Source: Heliocybe sulcata
Lineage: Eukaryota; Basidiomycota; Agaricomycetes; Gloeophyllales; Gloeophyllaceae
NCBI GenBank assembly: GCA_004369045.1
Contig: ML213508.1
Span: 1,288,976-1,352,975, forward strand
Direction of reading: 5' to 3'
Length of the DNA stretch: 64,000 nt
This document shows positions 46,379 to 57,854 of this stretch, one piece after another. Both the position numbers and the translations under genes were made by a program. A model generated the notes under the pieces. That model saw only the letters and a list, made by a program, of their open reading frames with translations. It did not search any database and had not been told where the DNA came from. Numbering within the stretch: position 1 is the stretch's first letter; every line of letters starts with the position of its first letter.

Positions 46379-47476
46379 TGATACGCCTCTACGTGGTTCT
46401 GGCCTCCGAAAATGCATTTTTAGGCTATTTGCGCACATTCCCACGCTCTGTGCGAGAGTGAGCGTATCTGCGGCGTCGCGCTACGAGCAAAACTCGAGTT
46501 TCTGTGCACTTCACTATTTCCGGCAATTCCCGACAACTCTCCGATCTCATTCGACAACCGCTCTGCCACATTACGTAAGCGCACGTGCTCATCCCAGTCA
46601 TCACGACGGTGTGGCAATACCCTCCCGACAGCGGCGGTGTTGCACGGCGGTGCTGCGCTGCCCCGGTGGTGCCTTCGCATGTGCTGCCCATCAAGTTTCG
46701 AGTCATTTCCGAGACTGTGCGTGCCTTGCAGGCACCGGCGCGGCCTCCACACGGCCCATCAGCGCTTTTTGATGCGGCGCTGTGCGCATTCCCACGCTCC
46801 TTTTGGTATGTGCCCACCCTTGCACATGGTCACTGTAGTGTACGGAGAGTGTTCCCCTTGTCTGAGGTTTGTGATAGATTGTTTTTCAGGAGTAGTTTCA
46901 CTTTGTTAGCATATGGTACTCGGATTATTTGATTTTCTCCATAGTATACTTAAGTCGGACTTTCCGACACTGTAGGTTAGGTTAGGATAGGTCGCTACCT
47001 CCCTGCGCAATTCTACTGTTCCCATCTCAACTCTGCGTCTCTTATCTCTCTGAGCTTACTGCATCCACTATCTGCTGCCTCTCGTCGCTGCGCTGCTGTT
47101 CCCGATTTCTGTCGCTGCTGCTGTCTGTGTCCGCCAGACACCAGTGTTTCCCGTTTTCGCGTTGTTCTATTTTTAGCGTCTACATCTATTTTTAGTTAGC
47201 GCGCACTTTCCGCTTCTAGAGCGCGCGCTGTCGCACGCCGTCGCATTTTGATCGCATTCTATTTTTAGCTTTTTGATCGCATTTTTGTTAGAGTATACGT
47301 CGCCCTGTGGTTGGCGGTCTCGGCCCTATCCCTATTAAACTCCCTCCGAACATTTACTATACCCTTCGTTACCCCGGACCTCGCGGCCATCTAGCACCAA
47401 GGGTTTGGTGCTACGCTTTGTGGTTGTTGTTCCCCTTTAGGTCTGTGCAGGTTTCATCGTGTGTTCGTGCCTTTCA
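46379..47476 (+). mobile_element. LTR-like unit, short form (LTR-B copy 3)
   Basis: 1098 bp, TGATACGCCTCTACG to CGTGCCTTTCA, with an exact 4-bp flank ACGC on both sides (46375-46378 and 47477-47480). It is the cleanest member of the family, so its ends define the unit. It lies 63 bp upstream of the first KDZ transposase ATG found, within the KDZ element. Confidence 0.8.
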
Positions 47477-47565
47477 ACGCGGAACAAGGGGAAGTTGAAT
47501 TCAACAAGCTCGAACAGCACTGACCGCGCCTGTGTAAGGATCCCATATAATACCCAACTTGACTT

Positions 47566-47652
47566 GAACAAGTCCATGTAACGTAGTGGTTCTTAGTCGT
47601 CGATTGAACCCAGTCATATGCAGAAGGTTGTGCGTTCAATTCTCATCCAAGC
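47566..47652 (+). repeat. tRNA-derived (SINE-like) Pol III sequence
   Basis: An A-box-like gtaacgtagtggttc and a B-box-like gcgttcaattctc lie about 45 bp apart, with agaaggttgtg before the B box as in the variable region of tRNA-Met-like sequences, and a cctttttt run 12 bp after. The acceptor and anticodon stems do not pair well, so this is not a working tRNA. Confidence 0.4.
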
Positions 47653-48278
47653 CCTGTCCTTTTTTAGTCCATGCTGATGTGGTGCACCATCAAATATAAT
47701 GATTTTGTTGTTCCGCAAGTTCATGTCGGTTTCCTTTTCAACTAAGGACCTGAACACGTTCATAGACTGGTGTATTGCCCAGAATACCAAGAATGAGCCT
47801 TAGGTGTGCAGCGCTGCACACTGTGGCGTGCATCTAGTGCATACTCAAGGCAGTTTGATATGTGCCACCTGTGATAGTCCTGCTGCTATGCTCTTGCTAT
47901 CCTTGCAGTTTCTTGGCTAATGACCAATTACAGATCACAACTCACCTTTGGCAATGTATTTCTGTATTTGTAGTCCCTACAGACTGTGCAATCTATGGCG
48001 TAGGAGTCATTTCAGACAGGAATCGGATGGAATCTGTGTTGTTGTCTCTCAGTGCTGGTGATCATCAATGCAGAGCCGTAGCTCTTCCTGTATTGCACGC
48101 TCTGACTTGTACTTCAGTCGATCTTGGCTCGGGAAAGTAGCAGCAATGAATTACCAAGATAAAAGCAGCTTATATTGAACAGATACTCGCACATGCAGCT
48201 ATGCTATGACAACATTTCATACATCAAAAGCTGGACGGACTTGCTGAGAAGACCAAGAAACATGAAAGGAGGAGCCCA

Positions 48279-49268
48279 TTACAGAGGGACAGGCAATTGA
48301 CATACTGGAGCATGCTCATACTGGCTCAACTCCGAGAAGCAGAACGGCTGGACAAGGCCAGCATGTCTAGCTCTTTCAAACGCCCGTGTTGCAGCATCTG
48401 AACTCCGATAGACCTCATACTTGCTGGTGGGCAACCCGATAACCAGCCAGGAAGCCTGTGCCCTGTACCTATTGAGTATCAGATTGCAAAGAGTGAAGTA
48501 ATAGTGCTCACCAAGACTGATACACACCAAGAGATTCACCTCTAATGACGACATAATATTCATGCAAGGGGGCGCTGCTGTTGATGCAAGGAGGGGTATC
48601 AGTTGTGCATCCGATCCAATCGTTCTTCACCAGTATATACTGTCCACGCGGGTAGCTCTGGTGGGAATTGGAGGAGACACCATTTACCAGTGGAGCTACA
48701 GCACTCCTGGAATCGTGTGTATCGATGCAGTTCATGGTCATAAGACAAAACCCACTTACCAGCTATTGTACAGACCAGGCCTGATGCCAGAGAAGATGAC
48801 ATACCATTTGCGACCAGCTTGCGGTTGACAAGTCACAAGCAATGGTTGAGGGAGTGAAGGAACATTCCTGGTCCGACCGTTTGGATGAGTCCAACCACTG
48901 ACAGCAGTAACTGACAGAGCGGGTGATGGGGCAGCTACAGGAACAGGTTGGTTTGGTTCCAGAACAGAAGAGGTGCCGAGGTAAGGGATACTGGGATATG
49001 GGGCCAGTGTTGCTGTGACCAGTGTCAGTTCAGTTGTCGGATCAGGGACAAATATATCAAAAACAGGATCTGGGTGGGTGTTATTGGCATCACTGGGGAT
49101 CGCCTGTTTGCTATCCAGCTGTGAGAGATGCCGCCGTAACCCTATAGCCGGTAAGATAATGATCTATGTTTTCGTTGACTACCACAACTTACTCTGGACT
49201 TGGTCCACCATAAGCGCCGAGAAGATGTCAGCAAGGTCATCTGCAGTGGGAGTCGCTGGAACGTGCAT
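48279..49268 (-). CDS. Protein with two viroplasmin (RNase H1 N-terminal) motifs
   Basis: The gene starts MHVPATPTADDLADIFS at 49268. After a Pro/Thr/Val-rich linker it reads GRKWYVIFSGIRPGLYNSW, an intron, then SAVAPLVNGVSSNSHQSYP: a full viroplasmin-like fold half by half. A second unit reads YYVVIRGESLGVYQSW, an intron, then GLPTSKYEVYRSSDAATRAF. In both units the intron falls right after the final Trp. In RNase H1 this small domain binds RNA-DNA hybrids or double-stranded RNA. No catalytic RNase H domain follows. Position inside the KDZ element, next to two other element genes, suggests cargo or an accessory factor (inference). Confidence 0.65.
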
Positions 49269-49434
49269 CGATATCTCTGCTTGATCAGTGAAGTTTGACT
49301 GCAGCAGGGCTACTCACACTCAGCACTGAACATGTGGCTCGTGCATGTGGTCTGCAACTTGTCTGGTTGAAGTTGAAAATTCTCACCAATGGTGTATTTT
49401 CGGTTCGAGTTCTCTGCACTAAAGTCTCCGAAAC

Positions 49435-51710
49435 ATGGCACCCAAGAATGTCATGAAGAGAATGAAAAAGTCTAGGCACACTCTGCAGCTGACAGCCCGC
49501 TCAGCTAACAATCTCTGGGAGCAAGATATCCTTGCCACCGATGACCATGATGTGGATGACCAGTCTGGTGCCAACCATCATAGCAGCGACGAGAAGAATG
49601 GCCATGGACGGCAGTCTTGGGCAACCGAGCGAGATCAATGCATATAGTCAGTACTACCCCGATTGTGTGTCTACCAGGGTGAAGGATGCCTGGCAACACA
49701 TCAAGGATGATTACAAGGACCACATCCGCCAAGAGTTGACCGAGGATGACGAGCCAGCGCCAAATTTCATTAATACCCACGTGCAGGTACTCCGTGAGAT
49801 GCTTGATGCCGAACCCGGCGATTTCAGATCTCATCTGAAGGAGCTGATCGACCATGACCACAAGGCCGCAATGGTGCAATTCCATCTGGGAAAGGAGACT
49901 CCAGTGAACCGTACCCCAGAGGACTACCAGAAGTACGTCTTTTCCTCCAATTTTGCTTGCATATGCTAGTATGGAGACAGTCTCATTCACTCATGGTTAT
50001 CAGGTTCATCCAAGCCGCGCAGTATGTCCTTATTCCGTGGTTCAAGTGGTTATGTGAGGGTATGGGCCTCAAGGGTGCAATGATACTCAGAGGCCCTCTC
50101 CCAATGAAAGGTGGCGAGATCGGAGTGTTCAGGTATGTTCACATCCCCTGCTGGGTAGCTACAATACTGAAGACATATTAGTATCCATGAAGGCCTGACG
50201 AGAGGTGCTTTCCCAGTCAATTGGCCACAGTTGGACAACTTAGGTTATGCTCAGGTAGAGCAGTGTATCTATCGGTTTTTATTGAAGGCCCACAGTGAGT
50301 AATGTTTGCACGGGAGTCTCCTGCGCAAATCTAATTGAAAACATAGCTGAGGAAGATTGTTGGCTGTGGGCCTTGCAGGGATCATTCAGTTCAGATCTAA
50401 CTGTAGCTCTGGGTACAGGATCTGCTGAGACAGGAGGGTCGGTTGACACACAACCAGCCAACAGCTCGGGTGACAATGCGATGCTGATAGCGAGCGCTGA
50501 GATGATACCTCCAACTGCCACCCCGCCATCTGCTTCTGGCACTGCCCACCTGCACCTGGATGCACCTGCTACTCCAAGTGCAATGCCTACTGCTCCAACT
50601 GCAACACTTACTCTTCCACCTGCAACAGCAGCAGCAACACCTGCTGCCCCGGCAGTAAGCACAATGCACTCAGTCGCTGCTGTGACGACAACTGCAACAG
50701 CAACAGCATCTACCACCGCACCATCAGCCACAAATCTGTCTGAGACCACACCGCCTCCTGCTTTGCAAGCCGCTGCAGCGATGACGATGACCCCTACCTC
50801 TCCTGCCGCAACAACAGTGTCCACCAGTGCACCATCAGCCACAAATCTGTCGGAGACCACGCTGTCTCCCGCTTCACCGGTCACCACTCCGCCGGCATCT
50901 CCAATGATGACAGATGTCATCCCCATTGAGACGATGCCCATTTCTCTGCCTGTGGGTGTAGCAGCCTCTACTACACCAACTACCAAGACAAGGTTGCAGG
51001 TGCTGCTGGCGCAGAATGACCAATCCTCCTGGCCTCGCTGGCTTTCTGAGACCATCGATTTTGGCCAGAGCACTGGTGGCAGTGGCACTTGGGCTGCCTG
51101 TCTATGTGCTCTGGTAGATCTCGAAGAGAAGCATGGTTTTAAAGATGACGGAGGGTCAGTACCACTTCCTGAGCAACATGCACTGGCTGCACCGTTTTGT
51201 TGGAAAAAGTATGCGCGGTCTTTCTCTGCAACTAATGCCATCTGGAGGACGGTCCCAGATGTAAGTGAGGAGGTGAGCAGATTCAAGTGGTGGTGGGGCA
51301 CTATGCTGCACGTTGTGAAGGAGACCTCGCCCACCATTGACTGGACTGTACTTGCGCAAGTCGGGAAGAATGGTGTCGTCTGTGTAGTCATATCATTGAT
51401 CTGGTGGTCTTGCTGTATCGACAAACATGAGCTTGACCGGGAGGACTGGACCCGGGCAGTGACAGAGGTGACAGCAACCTTCTATCTTATCCGGGATTTG
51501 GTGGCTGTCAGCGGCCTACAGAAGTGGAAGGGGAAGCTGAAAAAAGAAGGGATGGAGCTAGTCAAAGAGGTGTCGGAGAAGGCCAAGGGGCGGAAGTCGA
51601 GTAAGCGAGCAGGCTTGCCTGCACCCGAGGAAAGTGCTGCGAAGGTGTCGCGTAAGCGTGCCAGGTATGTCACCTTGTTTCTGAGCTCATCAGTGTCTGA
51701 TCTCTTTTAG
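49435..51710 (+). CDS. Large Ser/Thr/Ala-rich protein of the KDZ element, unknown function
   Basis: It starts MAPKNVMKRMKKSRHT with a basic, nucleus-type N terminus. An acidic helical region follows (PDCVSTRVKDAWQHIKDDY, LREMLDAEPGDFRSHLKEL), then IPWFKWLCEGMGLKGAM and HEGLTRGAFPVNWPQLDN. From 50400 to 50990 comes about 190 residues of Ala/Thr/Pro/Ser repeats, then a conserved-looking Trp-rich domain (SSWPRWLSETIDFGQS, FKWWWGTMLHVVKE) and a basic end (KGRKSSKRAG). Introns lie near 49935 and 50135, and a frame change near 49640 may be an intron or a break. It is divergent from the viroplasmin gene (167 bp between starts). Confidence 0.5.
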
Positions 51711-52592
51711 GCCCAACTAAGCATTCCTCAGTATTGTACCAGACCGGCTTGTGTGCCTTGGCTCTGTCCCCTCGTGTACGCCACCTCATTGTCATCATCG
51801 CCATATTCTTGTGCCATCATGATCCCCCCCTTCTTGTGCCACCACCACCACTGCCATCACCTTCTTGTGCCGTGCCACCATTGCATGTTGCCATCATCAT
51901 TCACTTCTAGCACAGTCAATGATGCTGCCACCACTACCATGGCTTCCCTGTGCTGCTAATCGTCATCGCCTTGTTCCGCTGCGCCGCTGCCGGCTTCTTG
52001 TGCTGCTGTCTTCTGATTTTAGTTGCTTTCTTGAAGCTACCACTCATCTTATTGTAAAGTACACTGACTCTACTCTTACTAGTAATTCATAGCCCCTGTC
52101 TTATGTGTCATATATTCTTGATAGCACACTGATTAATATATTTCTTGACTTGTAGTTGTGTAGCATGAGCACCGCCCAATATTGCAAAGTAAATGTCCTT
52201 GTTCCAAATAAGGTATGTCAATCTTGATATGTTTTGTGCCTAAGTAAGCAGGCTTCCCATCAATATGTCATCATTGTAGATCCAGTCAAAGGTATCTAGG
52301 CACATATCTCACTCCCAAAGCTTTGTGGCCACTTCTGAGCCAACATCGGAAGAGCACCAAAGCCGTGATCTCCAAATTTGGTATATTATTGTGGCAATCA
52401 TATCATAGAACATGTTATTCCCACGCTCCGCTTGACCAGATCTACTGCAGATCTATTCTAAGATGCTGGGACCACCGTGGACCAAGCCAGCAACCACAGG
52501 ACCCGACTATGAACCGGGTTTCTTAGCCGGGACTATGTATTATAATTCGAGCATAGGATATATCCCTATATATCACAATACTGCTACAGCAT

Positions 52593-54883
52593 AAGGTGAC
52601 ACTTGAGACCAGCAAGGTGGCCTCCACGGACATAACGAGATTGTGGTAGCATCCTGTAATGTAGCAGTCAGCACTAGATAGCCAACCAGACAACAAACAT
52701 CAACTCACCTGTATACTCAGGATCCGCCTCTCAACAAAGCCACCAAGAAGGGACAGCTTGCGCGCAACTTGCAGGAGGCCAAATCATCCCTATATCGATC
52801 TCAGAGATCCATTCGAGACCTCTTCTTGATGCAATGTCATCCTGACACTCAACCACAAGAACGGATATGTGGTGCCGGCCCGCAGGACTGCTTGCGGGAT
52901 CCCCAGCTATTCGAAAGCGAGCCATAAGGCATTGAGGCGGGATGGCAGTCGACAGGACATTGATGCAAGCACCGGGAGGTGGGTGTGATGAGCAGTAAAG
53001 AGAGTCAGCATGCAGCGGCTGTTGTGCGAGGAAGGATCAGTACTGAGTGTAGCACGGAAGGGGACTATAACGTGCCTCATATGTGACCTGCAATGTATGT
53101 GCAGCGAGGACAGCTAGGTTCAACAAGATTTCAAACTCCGCCATCAGACGCGTCAACCTCCTTCGGCACGCAGTGGCTGAAGCCTTGGCTAAGGACATTT
53201 CAGTATCATTTTAGGGATTATACCCCTTATATAAACACTGGAATGGTACTATTCAATGCTACCTGTGTATACATACAAACTTGTGCCCAGGGACACGGTA
53301 CTCCTCACTGACCAGCTTCTACGGCAGTATTACTGGACTCTGATTTAGTGGGTAATAGCTGGTAAAGTCCAGTAAGTAGGGGAAAGACTTACATTTAGCA
53401 TAAATTCACGTGAATTTAAGCAGTCACATGTGAGCATGCTACCTGTACTGACCCCAGGTTATACAGCACAATGCAACACAGGTGCGATATATCAAATCGG
53501 GATATCAGACGCATCAAAGACATGCCATGTCGCGCTATGCCATAGCACAGCAGTGTTCACGGTCAGTACTAGATATCTGACTGATAAATAGATGTATCGA
53601 CACTCTATTTCACACTAGTTATCTGATCACCACTTTGTATTGACAGCCTGCAGCTTTACAATTGTTGACTACGGCCAGGTCCTTTGCAACCACAACTGCC
53701 CTCCCAAACCTATACCAGCACTGGTACCTAGGGTTAGGTCTTGACGGAAGCATATCAAACACGAGGGGAAGTGAACCAGGCCGGCAAACGGTGGCGACAA
53801 AGTTTGCAGTCAAAGGACAGCGCCAAGCCTCTCAGCCACAGCCCGGCTATAGCATCGCCGGGATCCCGGGGTCAGGGGAGACCCCCATTTTAGGGCACAA
53901 AAATGGTATTCTAAAGTGTCACGATTAAAGCGACTTACTTACCTGTTGCTTATCGTGAGAGAGAATTGTTGGAGTTTCAGCCACAGGATTTCTGTGCCAG
54001 TTGTGAATCCTGACTTCTGATTGGCTGGTGGCTTGTAATGGAGCGCTACTTACTATTGACTACAAAGTTTTGTAGTTGGACTATGATAAATTCTGCTTAA
54101 GGCAACTATGATGCACATGCAGCTCGAGAATTGCAACTATTGCACCTGCAAGTGCGTCATAGCCCTGCTCTGACACAATCAGCATGTGCTGCCTTCAAAT
54201 ACAGCAATAAAATATGATAAAAATCCCGAAAAATCACAAAATATTCCAGGAGACAGGGGCAGTGCTATAAAAGCTATTAATAGCACTTTGCCACTCACGG
54301 AGTCCTGTATAAAAGCTTTCAGCTATTGAAATCAGGTCAAAAAATCGCGAACAAATGTGCCAAAAATCAGGATAAGCAGTAGTACTTAGCTGCTCAGCAT
54401 TTTATGCTTATGTATGCATCTTGCTCATTCCGGGTGGCATTCAGCAGCCTCAAATAAGCGTAAAAATGCCCAAAACAATTGGAATAATCAAGAGCAATCA
54501 GTCATCTGTATATCTATGCTTACAAAAGCATATGAAAATGCGGCATAGCCTCTTATAGCAGAAATAAACTAAAAACATCATGCAAAAATGCGCAAAAATT
54601 CAAAATAACCAAGGACACTCAGGTAACCAGGTATTGATGCTTGTGCATTTGGCTGGCATCTTCCAGTAGTCCTAATATAGAAGATGCAACTGTATAGCTG
54701 CAAGTCCATGTTCTCACGCCACTTCCTCTATTGTTTGAGTCACATTTTTTCAGCGTTAACACCACTAACTCTGACTTCTGAGACGGTGCTACCACACATG
54801 CAGAACTGTCTCAACACCTCCTGGATCTCCATGCTCCTGGCCCTTATTGGGCATACTGCAATGCTTCAAATCCTGAAGTATTG
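52593..54883. other. Gene-free, AT-richer region
   Basis: No convincing gene or element. A hairpin ttgactacaaagttttgtagttgga lies near 54055. Confidence 0.4.
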
Positions 54884-55124
54884 TATCTCATGCTTTGCCT
54901 GGCTCCATCCTATGGAGTATGTCTCAGGCTCTGCCTGGCTTCTTATGAAGTACTGTGTTACAGGCATGTCCTGGCTCCTAATTATGGAGTATCACTTTAC
55001 TTGCGCTATTATGGTGCAATACTATACCCAGCTCCTGATTATGGAGTATCACTATACTTGGCCCATGATGGAGCATTGTACTACAGCCATGTCCTGGCTC
55101 TCTATTACAGAGTATTATATGCAT
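54884..55124. repeat. Degenerate tandem repeat, about 55-60 bp period
   Basis: Four to five units share cctggctcc, atggagtat and a following actat-rich part (for example at 54898, 54970, 55030 and 55094). It ends at the LTR-like unit. Open frames across it are repeat translations. Confidence 0.7.
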
Positions 55125-56447
55125 TGATGAACACGAACACACGACGAAACCCGGAAAGAGGAAGACCTAAACAAACAACAACAACCACACACCAGCACCA
55201 ATCTCTTGGTGCTGCTGCGGCTGCGAGGCCCCGGGAATCAAAGAGTATGGAAGTAGTTCAGAGGGAGTCAATGGGAAATATAGGACCGAGACCACAAACC
55301 ACAAGAGCGACGTAGCGAAGCACTAAAAATAGAACAAGTGGCGAAAGTGACCGGAAGCGACGGAGAGCGCTATAGAAGCGAAAAGGCGTTGAACGCTGAA
55401 AAATAGATGTAGACTCTAAAAATAGAACGAAGCGAAAAGACCTCTGGTGTCTGGCGGAACACAGACAGCAAAAGCTCTGAAAGAAACGGATGGAAAGCGT
55501 ACAGTGAGTGAAACAGCGAGGCATGGGAAAATATGACGGAGTGACAGCGGCGGGTGTAGCGACAGCTTCCAATAGTTGGCAATAGCTAGGGACGACTCAG
55601 AGCGTAGAGCGGCGAAGATTTCGTGAAGCGCAAGATAGTGAGCGACACTTGTCGGCCGTTTAGCGACAAGCAGCGACGATTAGCGACAAAGAGCGGGATT
55701 AGCGACGGCGACGCAGGAAACTCAGACAGAGACGCAGGATAAAGAGGGGAACACTGGATTGCGCAGGGAGGACGAGATACAAGCTCTGGGGGACTCTGGT
55801 AGACTCGGGAACCTGAACTACGAGTACAGGAGGTGCTACTCTAGTAGTCTACCTGCCTAAACCAAATATCCGAGGTCCCTGTGCTAGACAATAAGAACAA
55901 CAGCTATATGCAAGACAATAAGAAGGCTAGACCAAAACCCGAACCTCGGAACAAGCTCCAGGAGCTGCAGTGTCCATATACGGAGGCGGCCGCTGTCCGA
56001 TGCAAGCGTGGGAATGTGCGCTCGTCGCATCAAAAACACTGCCGGATGACAAACGGGGCTGGTGAGGCATGCACACTCTCGGAAATGACTCGAGATGACT
56101 GAGACGACCTAGAACAAGACTGCCGGCCATTGCCGAAGCGTCGCTGCACCGCGCCGCTACAATGTACGATGCTGATGCCAACAGCGACAGCGACGCCGAT
56201 GCCGACAGCGATGCAGCACCGCTGCCTATCAAGAGGCCAGCGACAGCCTGTGGGACGATTCAGAGAGTCTGTCGGGCGAGATTGGAGCTCCGGAAAAAGC
56301 CAGGAAATAACAGAAAAATCCATAGAAACTTGAATATCGCTCGTAGCGCAACGCCGCAGATACGCTCACTATCGCTCAGAGCGTGGGAATCTGCGTAAAT
56401 AGCTGGAAAATGTGTTTTCGGCACTCAGAGACAAGTAGGGTGTATTA
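55125..56447 (-). mobile_element. LTR-like unit, short form, diverged (LTR-B copy 4)
   Basis: About 1320 bp on the minus strand, from tgatgaacacgaacacacga to tagggtgtatta. It shares the common 3' end (ggtgctgctgcggctgcgag) and, at the other end, the tcgctcgtagcgcaacgccg block of LTR-B. Flanks are GCAT and GCGT. It is the most diverged LTR-B copy. Confidence 0.65.
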
Positions 56448-56741
56448 GCGTGCAATCCAGCTGGCCCTTTTGCAAGGTATTGAAGCCACTTCATTATGTC
56501 ATATCAAAACCCTCTTATTAGGGACTATAGTCTTTGCTTTGGTTTTGATATTATTTATCATTTGGATGATATTTATGAGGAACTGTTTATTATGACAGTC
56601 TGTTTGCACCTAAAATGGTTTTGATTATATAACTATACCAAACATGCGCAAATTATTCAAGTGCACATAGTCTTGCAACCACACACATATACTTGCATAA
56701 CACCACACATTATATCTTGGCTACCATATTCAAGAACTAGC

Positions 56742-57756
56742 CTACATCATCTCCTGGCTTCGCTCCCCACCTCCTTCACCACTCTCACCCTTCCTGTTGC
56801 CTGCCAATGATCCATATGCAGTGACGATGCTGTCCACTGCCTCTTGGGTGAAATTCTGTGTCTTCATCATTCCTCCTGATTCCTTCACCCAATCAACGTT
56901 CTCTGTCTGGCAGCTGCAACACATGCCTGGAATCTTGACCTTCTCAAGAGCCTCCAAAATCTCAGCTCCTGACATCCCTGAGTCTGGATGCAGCAAGTGC
57001 TTTGTGACACTCTGCCACCAGTACAAGACCCAGCCTTCTGAGCACTTGCCTGGCTGCCAGCACTGAAGGCTAACAATTGGGTCAGGGGGGTAGAAGGCAA
57101 GGCCTGTAAGGTGGTTCTTGATATGGGTGTGGGTCTGAGTCAGGATGTAGAATGCATTCGGTCCCATCAGGTGAGCAATGTTCCCAGTGATCTCATCAAG
57201 GGCATCTCCAATAGCTTTTGAAAGGCAGGCTCTACCCACTGGGTTACATGGTGAGCACAGGTGAGGTTGAATTGAAGGACAGGGGTGAAGTCTGTGTTCT
57301 TTGGTGGCTCGCTCACAGCAAAGGCCCGGCCATCATCCACCTGTAGCATTGTTGAGAGCTTGAGGATTGCTATGAGCTCTTTCAAGCCCAGGGAGCCTAC
57401 AGTGTGTCTTCCTCTTATTTCAGCAACCTCTCATTCACGACTTGAGCCTCACTCACCCTTCAAACATGTACACCAACAGGACATCAAGCTTCTCCTTCTC
57501 GACACTTTCAGGAAGAATCATGGGTGTATCATCTGAGCTTCCCTCTACCTGCATGTCCCCCGGAGTTGGCATGGTGAGCATGGTCTTGAAGACCTCTGAG
57601 CAATGAGCTAGGAGGCCAAGGTGGACATTGTATAGTGTATCTCTGAGCTGTAATGCCATTAGAATACTCCTCCTTACCTATTGATTGAAATCATACCTTC
57701 ATTCTGAATGAGCTGTCCTTATAGTAGAACTTACTGTGGTACTTCACCTCAGACAT
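56742..57756 (-). CDS. BTB/POZ-domain protein of the large basidiomycete family
   Basis: Exon 1 (57756-57697) encodes 20 residues, MSEVKYHSKFYYKDSSFRMK; exon 2 starts at 57647 with LRDTLYNVHLGLLAHCSEVF. A typical BTB core follows (HCSEVFKTMLTMP, then a variable acidic loop, then KLDVLLVYMFEG). After further introns come LKELIAILKLSTMLQVDDG, the family-specific HHVTQWVEPAFQKL and a Cys-rich end (CCSCQTENVDWVKESGG). BTB domains dimerise and often link targets to ubiquitin ligases; the Agaricomycete expansions have unknown roles. All exons read open. It is the only gene in the last 8 kb that looks intact. Confidence 0.7.
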
Positions 57757-57854
57757 TAGAGAGTTGACAGAGACAGCAAGTCTGACAGAATGCTGCCTAA
57801 TCTGGTATACAGTCACTTCACCCTTTGGCTGCTGGCCAGCCACCTGTCTCATAG

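Larger units (their letters stand above)
41792..52592. mobile_element. Probable KDZ transposon bounded by long inverted repeats
   Basis: The 55 bp at 41792-41846 and 52537-52592 are inverted copies. They share atgctgtagc, the core gtgatatatagggatat and an end taatac with a few mismatches. The 10.8 kb between them holds a KDZ transposase (minus), a two-viroplasmin-domain gene (minus) and a large Ser/Thr-rich gene (plus), and has suffered an LTR-B insertion at 46379-47476. Exact termini and target duplication could not be fixed, so the boundaries are approximate. Confidence 0.6.

Noticed and set aside
47566-47652. A functional tRNA-Met gene
   Set aside because: Acceptor and anticodon stems do not pair; only the internal promoter boxes look tRNA-like.
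54684-55127. A membrane-protein-like frame of 147 codons
   Set aside because: It lies over the degenerate 55-60 bp tandem repeat; the apparent Trp-Leu-rich motif is the repeat unit.
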